Source: Burkholderiales bacterium
GTDB lineage: Bacteria; Pseudomonadota; Gammaproteobacteria; Burkholderiales; JAEUMW01
Length of the DNA stretch: 11,984 nucleotides
Assembly (NCBI GenBank): GCA_016791285.1
Contig: JAEUMX010000186.1
Location: 1 to 11,984, forward strand
Direction of reading: 5' to 3'
The notes below the pieces were generated by a model. That model did not search any database. It was not told the DNA's origin and saw only the letters and a program-made list of their open reading frames with translations. Below are positions 1 through 7,406 of this stretch, one piece after another (position 1 is the stretch's first letter; every line of letters begins with the position of its first letter). Both the position numbers and the translations under genes were made by a program.

Positions 1-995
1 TCGAGCAGCGGCCGGACCATCTCCGGCGCGAGATCGCGCGCGACCCCGCCGGGGACGATCAGGTCCATGAGCAGGCGATGACCGAAGCACCGCTGATTCA
101 GGCGCAGGACGTCTTCCCTGAGCCGCGAGAACTGGGCAAGGCCGAAGGCGAAGCCGCCGTCGTTGCCGAGATAGCCCAGGTCGCCCAGGTGATTCGCGAT
201 GCGCTCGCGCTCCAGCAGGAGCGCGCGCAGGACCAGCGGCCGCGGCTGCAACTCGTAGCCGCCGAGTGACTCCGCCGCCATCGCGTACGCCCACGCGTAG
301 GCGACGGTACTGTCGCCCGAGATCCGTCCGGCGAGACGGGAGCCGTCCTTGAAATCGATGCCGCGAAACAGCCTGTCCACGCCCTTGTGCGTGTAGCCGA
401 GCCGCTGCTCCAGCCGCAGCACCTTTTCGCCGACGACGGAGAACCGGAAATGCCCGGGCTCGATGATTCCGGCATGCACCGGACCGACCGGGATCTCGTG
501 CACGCCATCGCCCGCCACCTGCGCGAACGGGTAGTCGTCGATGCCGTTTCGCGGGGTGAGGCCCGCCAGCCCGGCATGGCGCAGCGGAAAGGCATCGGCC
601 GGCCAGGCGGCGTGACGCAGCCACGGCCGCTGGTCACCGCCGTCGTGGCGGATGCCGGTGAGATCGAACACGGCGCGCTGCATGCGGTCGGCGCACGGGA
701 AAACCGCAGACAGATCGGCCACGGTGGGGTCCGCGGCCGGCAGCGGCACGTTCAGCCAGAGCAGGGCGCGCTCCACGATAAAGAGCGCGTGGAGCGTCAG
801 GCCTGCGGCGCGGTCGCGGTCGTCCGCGCCCCACAGCGCCGCCAGGCGCCCACCGCGCTCTCGCATGGCGACGCAGGTGGACACGAGTGCGGTGGGCGCG
901 AGCGTACCGCGCCATGCCGGGACCGCGCCCGGCACCTCAGCGAGCGTCAGTCCCGCAATCTCCATCGACCCGTCCCTCTTCCCATTTTCTGGCAT
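1..995 (-). CDS. hyfG: HyfG/Ehr-type large subunit (NuoC-NuoD fusion), partial, lacks first nickel CxxC
   Basis: The gene is cut by the left edge; 331 codons are visible. Residues about 60-140 resemble the NuoC (30 kDa) domain, with FPCADRMQRAVFDLTGI at 99-115. From about 167 it is NuoD/hydrogenase large-subunit-like: EIPVGPVHAGIIEPGHFRF (167-185), RLGYTHKGVDRLFRGID (198-214), an ERERIANHLGDLG stretch and NQRCFGHRLLMDLIVPGGV. This is the HyfG/HycE architecture. Where [NiFe]-hydrogenases read RxCGxC, this protein reads R224-I-S-G-D-S229, so both nickel-ligand cysteines are serines, and the downstream His position is Tyr233. The second CxxC would lie outside the window. The ATG at 995 shares one base with the hyfF stop (TGATG), indicating translational coupling; an in-frame ATG at 965 is an alternative start. 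It is probably the peripheral quinone- or redox-interacting subunit of an Ehr-like complex rather than a hydrogenase. Family assignment is firm; substrate is unknown. Confidence 0.9.
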   Translation of the reverse strand, partial: MPENGKRDGSMEIAGLTLAEVPGAVPAWRGTLAPTALVSTCVAMRERGGRLAALWGADDRDRAAGLTLHALFIVERALLWLNVPLPAADPTVADLSAVFPCADRMQRAVFDLTGIRHDGGDQRPWLRHAAWPADAFPLRHAGLAGLTPRNGIDDYPFAQVAGDGVHEIPVGPVHAGIIEPGHFRFSVVGEKVLRLEQRLGYTHKGVDRLFRGIDFKDGSRLAGRISGDSTVAYAWAYAMAAESLGGYELQPRPLVLRALLLERERIANHLGDLGYLGNDGGFAFGLAQFSRLREDVLRLNQRCFGHRLLMDLIVPGGVARDLAPEMVRPLL

Positions 996-2449
996 CACCC
1001 GATCAGCCTGGCCGCCTCGCGATACCACGTCGCGAGGTACTCGGGAATGTACAGACCGAGCAGCAGGGCGAGCGCCAGATGCACGAATACCGGCAGCAGC
1101 GCGGGCGGATGCGGCAGGCGTGTGGCGGTCGTCTCGCCGAAGACCATCGGCTGCACTTTGCTGAAGACCGCGGCGAAGGCGATGCCGAGCGAGACGAGAA
1201 GGAACGGGGTCGCCCACGGGTGTTCGCGCATCGCCGTCGTGAGGATGAGGAACTCGCTCGCGAATACGCCGAAGGGCGGCATGCCGAGGATGGCCAGCGT
1301 GCCGAGCATGAGTCCCCAGCCCACGGTGGGACTCACGCGAACGAGCCCGCGAATATCGTCGATGACCTGGGTGCCGGTCTTCTGCGCGGCGTGCCCGACG
1401 GCGAAGAAGATGGCGGACTTGGTGAGCGAGTGCACCGTCATGTGCAGGAGTCCCGCGAAGCTCGCGACCGGACCGCCCATGCCGAACGCGAACGTGATGA
1501 GTCCCATGTGCTCGATGGACGAGTACGCGAAGAGCCGCTTGATGTCCTTCTGCCGCGACAGGAAGAACGCCGCCACGACCACCGACAGCAATCCGAACCC
1601 CATCATCAACCGACCGGCGAAGGCGGTCTGCAGCGCACCGTCGGCGAGCACCTTGCAGCGCACCAGCGCGTACAGCGCCACGTTGAGCAGCAGGCCGGAG
1701 AGCACGGCGGACACTGGCGTCGGGCCCTCGGCGTGCGCATCGGGCAGCCAGTTGTGCAGGGGCACCAGCCCGACCTTCGTGCCGTAGCCGACCAGCAGAA
1801 AGACGAAGGCGATGCCGAGCACCGTCGGTTCCAGCTGATCCTTGACCAGCGCCAGGTGTGTCCACAGGAGCGCGGACGCGCCGCTGCCCAGCACCTTCTC
1901 GGCGGCCATGTAGAGCAGGATCGTCCCGAATAGGGCTTGGGCGATGCCGACGCCGCACAGGATGAAATATTTCCAGGCGGCCTCGAGGCTCGCCGGCGTG
2001 CGATAGAGCGAAACCAGCAGCACGGTGGTGAGCGTCGCGGCCTCGGTCGCGACCCAGAGCACGCCGAGATTGTTGGTGGTGAGCACCAGCAGCATGGTGA
2101 ATTCGAAAAGCTGGTACATGCTGTGGTACAGGCGCAGCCGGCCGGGCGTGAGCTTGCCGTGCTCCTGCTCGATCAGCATGTAGGGCCGCGAAAACATCGC
2201 CGTCGTGAGCGACACGAAGGCGGTGAGCGCGACGAGGAAGACATTCAGCGAATCGACGAAGAACTGCTCGTCGAAGGCGATGATCGGTCCGTCCGCGATC
2301 ACCTTCGCGGTGAGCGCCGCGGCGCCGAGGAACGTCACGGCGGAGACCGCGATGTTGAGATGCGCCGCCCACCTGAGATGCCCCACGAGCGCGAGCAGCA
2401 AGCCGCCCGCGAGCGGGGTCAGCAGCACCACCAGGATCTCGGCGTTCAC
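995..2449 (-). CDS. hyfF: HyfF-like proton-translocating membrane subunit
   Basis: 484-residue polytopic membrane protein of the complex I antiporter-like family (NuoL/M/N, MrpA/D, HyfB/D/F). Visible hallmarks are the TM5 glutamate E136 (WVATEAATL), K225 in GYGTKVGLVPLHNWLPDAHAEGPTPVSA (221-248), KDIKRLFAYSSIEHMG (301-316), K344 in HSLTKSAIFF and E399 in PPFGVFASEF. The charged residues thought to carry protons across the membrane are thus kept. The length is between the E. coli HyfD and HyfF sizes; HyfF is preferred because of its position after hyfE and before hyfG, but HyfD-like is possible. The start is GTG at 2449, the first possible start after an in-frame TGA just upstream. No clear Shine-Dalgarno is seen, and the start is the last unit of a short GTGAAC repeat. 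It lies 19 nt after hyfE and overlaps hyfG by one base. Confidence 0.92.
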   Translation of the reverse strand: MNAEILVVLLTPLAGGLLLALVGHLRWAAHLNIAVSAVTFLGAAALTAKVIADGPIIAFDEQFFVDSLNVFLVALTAFVSLTTAMFSRPYMLIEQEHGKLTPGRLRLYHSMYQLFEFTMLLVLTTNNLGVLWVATEAATLTTVLLVSLYRTPASLEAAWKYFILCGVGIAQALFGTILLYMAAEKVLGSGASALLWTHLALVKDQLEPTVLGIAFVFLLVGYGTKVGLVPLHNWLPDAHAEGPTPVSAVLSGLLLNVALYALVRCKVLADGALQTAFAGRLMMGFGLLSVVVAAFFLSRQKDIKRLFAYSSIEHMGLITFAFGMGGPVASFAGLLHMTVHSLTKSAIFFAVGHAAQKTGTQVIDDIRGLVRVSPTVGWGLMLGTLAILGMPPFGVFASEFLILTTAMREHPWATPFLLVSLGIAFAAVFSKVQPMVFGETTATRLPHPPALLPVFVHLALALLLGLYIPEYLATWYREAARLIG

Positions 2450-2472
2450 TTGTTCACCCGTTCACGCTTCAC
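2444..2472 (-). repeat. GTGAAC short tandem repeat at the hyfE/hyfF junction
   Basis: Read on the minus strand, the junction contains four closely spaced GTGAA units: GTGAAGC, GTGAACGG, GTGAACAA and GTGAACGC, beginning at 2472, 2465, 2457 and 2449. Spacing is 7, 8 and 8 nt. Each unit overlaps a GTG start with a TGA stop. The first holds the hyfE stop, and only the last GTG is in the hyfF frame. This may be a slippage-derived spacer that keeps ribosomes near the hyfF start; that role is inference. Confidence 0.6.
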
Positions 2473-3128
2473 TCTTTGAGCTGCTCGAGATGCCGGATGT
2501 CGAGGCTGTCGAAGCGCTCCCGGATCTGGAAGAAGAAGACGCCGAGGATGACCATGCCGACCAGCACGTCGAGCGCGATGCCGAGCTCGATCACCATCGG
2601 CATGCCGTAGGTGGCGCTGGTGGCGGCGAAGAAGAGCGCATTCTCCATCGAGAGGAATCCAATCACTTGCGGCACGGCCTTCGAGCGCGTGATCATCATC
2701 AGGAACGAGAGCAGTACGCTCGCGAGCGCGATGCCGAGCGTGCCCTTGGTGACGGTGGCCGCGAATTCCGAGATCGGTGTCGCGAGGTTGAACGCGAGGA
2801 TGACCAGCACGATGCCGACGAGCATGGTGGTCGGGATGTTGATGAGCGTTTCCACGTCCCACTTCACGTGCAGCCGGTCGATCAGGCGGTGGAGGATCCA
2901 GGGCAGCAGCAGCACCTTCAGCGCGATCGTGATGAGACCTGACCAGTAGAGATGGCTCTGGCCGGTCGCGTAGGCGACGAAGAGCGTCGATAACGCCAGG
3001 GTCACGCCCTGAAAGGTGAAGAGGTGGATGAGCGACAGGATCCGCCGCTGGGCCAGCATCGCGAAGGACAGCAGGAGCATGGCGGAGGCGAAGAGGTTGA
3101 TGATCTGACCCGACAGTGCGGCACTCAC
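2469..3128 (-). CDS. hyfE: HyfE-like membrane subunit
   Basis: 219-residue membrane protein, almost the same length as E. coli HyfE (about 216 residues). HyfE is related to NuoK and MrpC but has more membrane segments. Seen in the sequence: GLITIALKVLLLPWILHRLI (64-83) with buried K71, QVIGFLSMENALFF (154-167) with E162, and MPMVIELGIALDVLVGMVI (176-194) with E181. These buried charged residues are typical of the proton pathway at this position in hydrogenase-4-type complexes. The open frame extends further upstream into the end of hyfC, but the upstream translation is an arginine/cysteine/serine-rich shadow. The start is set at GTG 3128, one base after the hyfC stop, because a strong GGAGG lies 6 nt before it. 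Role: structural and proton-conducting membrane subunit between the HyfC and HyfF modules. Confidence 0.93.
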   Translation of the reverse strand: MSAALSGQIINLFASAMLLLSFAMLAQRRILSLIHLFTFQGVTLALSTLFVAYATGQSHLYWSGLITIALKVLLLPWILHRLIDRLHVKWDVETLINIPTTMLVGIVLVILAFNLATPISEFAATVTKGTLGIALASVLLSFLMMITRSKAVPQVIGFLSMENALFFAATSATYGMPMVIELGIALDVLVGMVILGVFFFQIRERFDSLDIRHLEQLKE

Positions 3129-3129
3129 G

Positions 3130-4077
3130 TCAGACCTCCAGCAGGAAGTGCACGAGCATCGCCAGCACGGCGAGCAGGAATGCGGTGCCGAGGAACTCGG
3201 GCACGCGGAAGATCCGGACTTTCGCACTCGCCGTCTCGATCAGCGCGAGCAGGAACCCGCCCACGGCGAGTTTCGCGGCGAGCACCGGCACGGCGAGCAC
3301 GATGCCGAGCGCATTGGCACCCTCGGCGATGCCGAACGGGACGAAGATCGCGATGCCGATGCAGGAGTAGACGAAGAGCTTCAGGCTCGCCGCCCATTCG
3401 ACGAGGGCCAAGTGCCGGCCCGAGTACTCGAGCATCATCGCCTCGTGGATCATCGTGAGCTCGAGGTGCGTCGCGGGGTTGTCCACCGGGATGCGTGCAT
3501 TCTCGGCGAGCGACACCATCGTGAAGGCGACGCCCGCGAACGCGAGGCTGGGGTAGATGCGAAGCTCGAGGTGGCCGAGTTTCTCCACCGTGGTGGCGAG
3601 GGAGGTGGACTGGCTGATGAGGGATGCGGTGAAGAGCACCATCAGGAGCGCCGGCTCCGCGAGGAATCCGATCATCATCTCGCGGCGCGCGCCGAGCGAG
3701 CCGAACGCGGTGCCCACGTCCATCGCCGCGAGCGCAATGAAGATGCGCGCCAGCGCGAAGATGCCGACCAGCGCGATCGCGTCGGCGGCAGCGGCGAAGG
3801 GCAGATCGGTGCCCAGCGTCGGGACGATGGCGGCTGCGAGGCACATGCAGCCGAAGACGACGTAGGGGGCGAGGCGGAAGAGCGGGGACGCATCGTGGGC
3901 GAGCACGACGTCCTTCAGCAGCAGCTTGCTGAGCGTCCGGTACGGCAGCAGGATGCCCGGTCCGCTCTTGTTCTGCAGCCAGGCGCGGCATTGGTTGACC
4001 CAGCCGGTGAGCATCGGCGCGAGCAGCACGGCCAGCAGCAGTTCGATGATCTGCGCGAGGACGCCTGACCAGCTCAT
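3130..4077 (-). CDS. hyfC: HyfC-like (NuoH-family) membrane subunit
   Basis: 315-residue polytopic protein of the NuoH/HyfC/EchB family, the membrane subunit that docks the peripheral arm and helps form the quinone- or coupling-chamber. Seen: LLPYRTLSKLLLKD (43-56), ALAAMDVGTAFGSLGARREM (115-134), AEPALLMVLFT (140-150), the acidic loop ENARIPVDNPATHLELTMIHEAMMLEYSGRHLAL (192-225) and ETASAKVRIFRVPEFLG (281-297). These match the conserved cytoplasmic loops of the family, and the length is normal for HyfC. The start is ATG 4077, which overlaps the hyfB stop as ATGA. The frame stays open far upstream (to 5832), but that part lies inside hyfB in another frame and has no membrane character, so it is not part of the gene. 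No separate Shine-Dalgarno is seen; coupling to hyfB is likely. Confidence 0.94.
   Translation of the reverse strand: MSWSGVLAQIIELLLAVLLAPMLTGWVNQCRAWLQNKSGPGILLPYRTLSKLLLKDVVLAHDASPLFRLAPYVVFGCMCLAAAIVPTLGTDLPFAAAADAIALVGIFALARIFIALAAMDVGTAFGSLGARREMMIGFLAEPALLMVLFTASLISQSTSLATTVEKLGHLELRIYPSLAFAGVAFTMVSLAENARIPVDNPATHLELTMIHEAMMLEYSGRHLALVEWAASLKLFVYSCIGIAIFVPFGIAEGANALGIVLAVPVLAAKLAVGGFLLALIETASAKVRIFRVPEFLGTAFLLAVLAMLVHFLLEV
3135..3139 (-). promoter_or_regulatory. Ribosome binding site deciding the hyfE start
   Basis: GGAGG on the minus strand lies 6 nt before GTG 3128 and inside the last codons of hyfC. It is the clearest Shine-Dalgarno in the hyf cluster. It supports a GTG start here rather than the longer frame that opens at 3227. 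Confidence 0.7.
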
Positions 4078-6167
4078 GTGCGCACGAAAAGCAGCAGGAG
4101 CAGCAGCGTGGCGAAGCTGTAGATCAGGTACACCGAGATGCGCCCGCGCTGCAGGACGGTGACGATGCTCGTGAGCCGGTCGACCGCTTTCGCCAGCGGC
4201 ACGTAGATCCAGTGCCAGAAGTGGTCTTCGACGACGACCCGATAGCGCGGCGCGGCATCGAACGGCGACGGCAACTCGCGCGTCATGCGGAAGAAGGGTG
4301 CGAAGACTTCGCGCACCGGCTGCCCGAACCCCTCGGCCGTGTCCTGCATGCGGGGCGTCTGCAGCGGATAGCCGCAATCCCATGCGGGAGCACGGCGCAA
4401 GCGGCCGTGATAGAGCCTGCGCACGGCGATCCACACGAGGCCGGTGGCAAAGGCGATGCCGAGCAGGAAGAGCAGCGGGCTGTAGCTCGCGCGGTCCGGA
4501 TTGATGGGGGCGAGGAAGAGCCAGCTGCCGGCGGTGACCGCATCGCCCAGACCACGGCCGTTGAGAAAGATCGTGACATGGTCGAGCTGATCGATCACGT
4601 GCACCGGCAGCACACCGAGCAGCACACACCACGCGCCGAGCCAGACCAGCGCCACGCGCTCCCAGACGCCGCAATCCCGGGCCGCCGAGAGCTTCTCCTC
4701 GCGCGGCTGGCCGAGGAAAATGACGCCGTAGAACTTCACCATCACGTAGCCGGCGAGCGCGGCCGTGAGTGCGACCGCTGCTGCTGCGACCGGGATCAGC
4801 ATGTTGAGGTAGGCCTGCGGCAGGCCGGGCGTGAGCAGGAATGCCTGCAGCAGCAGCCACTCGGAGACGAATCCGTTGAGCGGCGGCACCCCGGCGATCG
4901 CGAGTGTGCCGAGCAGCGCCAGCCACGCGACCCAGGGCATGCGGCGGATGAGACCGCCGAGTTTGCCGAGTGCCCGTTCCTTCGTCGCGTGGAGCACGGA
5001 GCCCGTGCAGAGGAAGAGGAGGCTCTTGAAGAATCCGTGGTTCAGGCAGTGATAGAGCGCGGCGGTAAGCGACAGCGCGGAGAGCGCCGTCATGTCGTAG
5101 GCGCGGAACGTGATCGCCAGCCCGATGCCGACCAGAATGAAACCGATGTTCTCGATCGAGGAATAGGCGAGCAGTCGTTTCATGTCGCTTTGCACGGCGC
5201 TGAAGACGACACCGAAGATCGCGGTGATGAGGCCGAGCCCGAGGACGAGCACGCCCCACCACCACAGCTGCAGGTACAGCAGATCGAAAGTCACGCGCAG
5301 CAGGCCGTAGATGGCGGTCTTCAGCATGACCGCGCTCATCAGCGCGGACACGGGCGACGGGGCGGCAGGGTGCGCCTCGGGCAACCAGACATGCAGGGGC
5401 AGGATGCCGGACTTCGCGCCGAATCCGAAGAGCGCGAGCAGAAAGGCGACGGTCGCCCAGAACGGCGTCGGTACCGCGGAGCGCATGGCGGCGAAGGTGT
5501 AGTCGCCCGCGGCGCCGTGCAGAACGCCGAAACAGAGCAGGATTGCGAGCGCTCCGATATGCGCGATGAGCAGGTACAGGAACCCGGCGCGGCGGATCTC
5601 CGGCAGCCGATGGTCGCTCGTCACGAGAAAGAACGACGAGAGCGCCATCGTCTCCCACGTGACCATGAACCCGTACGCATCGTCGGCGAGCAGCAGCAGC
5701 GCCATGCTCGCGAGAAACAGGTGGTAGTAGAGGCACTGGAGCCCCGGTGGCGTGCCCTCGCCGCGACGGATGTAGCCCGCGGCGAAGATCGACACGCCGG
5801 CGCTCACGGCCCCCAGCAGACACAGGAAGCACGCCGAGAGCGCATCGAGGCGCAGGTGAAACGGCAGGTCGGGCAGCCCGAACGGCAGCACCTGCGAGGT
5901 CGGCAACTCACCGAGACTCGCGAACGCCGTCGCGGCGAGGACGAGGCCCCCCAGCGCACCTGCGGGATAGAGACCCTTCGCCACCAGCCGCACGTTGCGC
6001 GGCAAGGCCACGCCCACGAGACCGAGAACGAGCCAGAAACACGCGACCCCGACGGTGACTTCGACGGACGAAAAGGTCACCGGCGGAATGCGAATCGACC
6101 GCGTGGAAGGTTTGCCAACAAGAAACCGACTCTCCCCGAGGAACGCGCCGCGCGATCCGGCGGTCAT
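4074..6167 (-). CDS. hyfB: HyfB-like proton-translocating membrane subunit
   Basis: 697-residue protein of the NuoL/HyfB antiporter-like family; E. coli HyfB is about 670 residues. Seen: E172 in MVTWETMALSSFFLV (TM5 region), K252 in GFGAKSGILPLHVWLPEAHPAAPSPVSALMSAVMLKTAIYGLLR (248-291), SDMKRLLAYSSIENIGF (327-343), HGFFKSLLFLCTGSVLH further on, and GVPPLNGFVSEWLLL. After about residue 540 the protein has a lower-similarity tail with DCGYPLQTPRMQDTAEGFGQPVREVFAPFF, typical of HyfB-type tails, and ends in a membrane helix. The ATG at 6167 has an AGG about 5 nt upstream. The first 30 residues are basic and not membrane-like, so GTG 6080 (V30) is an alternative start, though without a visible Shine-Dalgarno. 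First gene of the hyf block; overlaps hyfC by 4 nt. Confidence 0.93.
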   Translation of the reverse strand: MTAGSRGAFLGESRFLVGKPSTRSIRIPPVTFSSVEVTVGVACFWLVLGLVGVALPRNVRLVAKGLYPAGALGGLVLAATAFASLGELPTSQVLPFGLPDLPFHLRLDALSACFLCLLGAVSAGVSIFAAGYIRRGEGTPPGLQCLYYHLFLASMALLLLADDAYGFMVTWETMALSSFFLVTSDHRLPEIRRAGFLYLLIAHIGALAILLCFGVLHGAAGDYTFAAMRSAVPTPFWATVAFLLALFGFGAKSGILPLHVWLPEAHPAAPSPVSALMSAVMLKTAIYGLLRVTFDLLYLQLWWWGVLVLGLGLITAIFGVVFSAVQSDMKRLLAYSSIENIGFILVGIGLAITFRAYDMTALSALSLTAALYHCLNHGFFKSLLFLCTGSVLHATKERALGKLGGLIRRMPWVAWLALLGTLAIAGVPPLNGFVSEWLLLQAFLLTPGLPQAYLNMLIPVAAAAVALTAALAGYVMVKFYGVIFLGQPREEKLSAARDCGVWERVALVWLGAWCVLLGVLPVHVIDQLDHVTIFLNGRGLGDAVTAGSWLFLAPINPDRASYSPLLFLLGIAFATGLVWIAVRRLYHGRLRRAPAWDCGYPLQTPRMQDTAEGFGQPVREVFAPFFRMTRELPSPFDAAPRYRVVVEDHFWHWIYVPLAKAVDRLTSIVTVLQRGRISVYLIYSFATLLLLLLFVRT

Positions 6168-6171
6168 GCGA

Positions 6172-6220
6172 CCTGGCGCAGCCGCCTGCGGGGCGACCAG
6201 GCCGCGAGCGGCGCGCCGCT
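6172..6220. other. Inverted repeats in the kinase-hyfB gap
   Basis: A perfect 14-base palindrome, AGCGGCGCGCCGCT (6207-6220), overlaps the kinase stop codon. Next to it is a bulged hairpin: CCTGG (6172-6176) pairs with CCAGG (6197-6201), and CGCAG (6177-6181) pairs with CTGCG (6186-6190) around a 4-base loop. The CCTGG arm contains the putative ribosome binding site of hyfB on the minus strand. There is no T-run, so a classic terminator is unlikely. GC-rich DNA forms such repeats easily, so any role in tuning hyfB translation or RNA stability is speculative. Confidence 0.35.
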
Positions 6221-7406
6221 ATGCCAGAGCGATAAAGACGGCTGTGCAGGTGGCAATGATAACACTCGTCGCAACGACGAGTCTTTCTTGCCGGTTCCAG
6301 CCGGATTGGGGGGAGGCGGTGTGCCGCGCATCGGGGCGCGGTGGGCGAGACCCGGTGCCGGGCGCAGGCCGCGGCGCCGCGAGCAGCGTCTTGACGTGGT
6401 TCTCGAGCGTGCGATGCGCGCCGGTCGCCGCTGCGAGCCGGCGCGTGGCCTCGCTCGAATCGAACTGAGCGCAGAGTCCGCGCATCGGTTCGCTGTCGGC
6501 AGCCAGGCGCAGGGTCCTGTCTTTGGCGATCGTGTCGTCGGGCGCCTTGCGCTGTTGAGCCGCGGCGAGGCCGGCGCCGCACTCGCGCAGATCCGCGGCG
6601 AACTGCGCGCCGGACTGGTAGCGTTCTTCGGGTTTCTTCGCGAGTGCCTTCGCGACGACGAGGTCGAGCAACGGCGGCACTTCGCTGTTGAATCGACTCG
6701 GCGCCGGTGTGCTGGCGGTCGCGATCTGGTGCATGAGGTTGCTCACGCTGTCGCCGGAGAACGGCGCGGCGCCGGTGAGCATCTCGTACAGGACCACACC
6801 TAGGGAGAAGAGGTCCGAGCGTGCGTCCGCACCCTGACCGAGCACCTGCTCGGGCGACATGTACTTCGGCGAGCCGAGCAGGACGCCGGTCCGGGTCCTC
6901 ACGTCCGAGACCCGCAACCGTGCGATTCCGAAGTCCATGATCTTCGCCAGCCCACCGCCGAGGACCATGATGTTGGCCGGCTTGATGTCACGGTGCACCA
7001 CGCCGCGTTCGTGCGCGTACGCGAGACCGTCGGCGACCTGCGCGGCGATGCCGATTGCCTCGGCGACCGGCAGACGGGGGCGGTCGGCCATGATCTCGCG
7101 CAGGTCGCGACCCTCCAGGAACTCCATTGCCATGAAGGCGACCTGGCCCTGCCTGCCGACGTCGTACACGGTGATCACGTTCGGGTGTGCGAGGCGTGCC
7201 GCGGCTTTCGCCTCCTGCTGGAAGCGCGCGTCGAACTCGGCCGCTGCGTCCCCTGCTTCGCTCAGGTTCACGGTCTTGACGGCGACCGGTCGCTCCAGCA
7301 ACGGATCCACCGCACGGTAGACAACTCCCATGGCGCCGCGGCCGAGCTCGCCTTCGACGCGATACCGGCCGAGGATCGTGGCGGGGGTCGTACGGTCCGT
7401 GGACAT
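6219..7406 (-). CDS. Ser/Thr protein kinase, C-terminal membrane anchor
   Basis: 395-residue Hanks-type (PknB-like) kinase. Residues 15-280 form a complete kinase domain: glycine loop LGRGAMGVV (21-29), K44 (VAVK), E65 of helix C, catalytic loop HRDIKPANI (138-146) with D140, K142 and N145, DFG (158-160), and SPE (184-186) where most family members have APE. All key catalytic residues are present, so it should be active. A Pro/Ala/Arg-rich linker follows, and a single membrane helix (about 374-394) ends the protein, so there is no external sensor domain. The start is ATG 7406, which shares a base with the stop of the preceding gene (TGATG). The frame is open further upstream but that is shadow sequence. 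Tight coupling to the pseudocyclase/PEGA gene suggests they act together. Targets are unknown; the adjacent hyf complex is a candidate by context only. Confidence 0.95.
   Translation of the reverse strand: MSTDRTTPATILGRYRVEGELGRGAMGVVYRAVDPLLERPVAVKTVNLSEAGDAAAEFDARFQQEAKAAARLAHPNVITVYDVGRQGQVAFMAMEFLEGRDLREIMADRPRLPVAEAIGIAAQVADGLAYAHERGVVHRDIKPANIMVLGGGLAKIMDFGIARLRVSDVRTRTGVLLGSPKYMSPEQVLGQGADARSDLFSLGVVLYEMLTGAAPFSGDSVSNLMHQIATASTPAPSRFNSEVPPLLDLVVAKALAKKPEERYQSGAQFAADLRECGAGLAAAQQRKAPDDTIAKDRTLRLAADSEPMRGLCAQFDSSEATRRLAAATGAHRTLENHVKTLLAAPRPAPGTGSRPPRPDARHTASPQSGWNRQERLVVATSVIIATCTAVFIALA

Noticed and set aside
387..1933. Overlapping plus-strand open frames of 466 and 348 residues
   Set aside because: They are antisense to the hyfG and hyfF genes, in two frames at once, with shadow-like composition.
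4078..5832. A long minus-strand open frame continuous with hyfC, giving a 900-residue protein
   Set aside because: It overlaps hyfB completely in another frame, is Arg/Ala-rich without motifs or membrane segments, and hyfC has a natural ATG at 4077 overlapping the hyfB stop.
1..6167. Interpretation of the cluster as respiratory complex I (nuo)
   Set aside because: The gene order B-C-E-F-G, a HyfE-type subunit and a fused NuoC-NuoD protein of HyfG type fit hydrogenase-4-like complexes, not a 14-gene nuo operon.
4212..6803. An 863-residue plus-strand open frame
   Set aside because: It is antisense to hyfB and the end of the kinase gene, is dominated by Arg/Glu/Gln/His typical of GC-rich antisense shadows, and shows no known motif.
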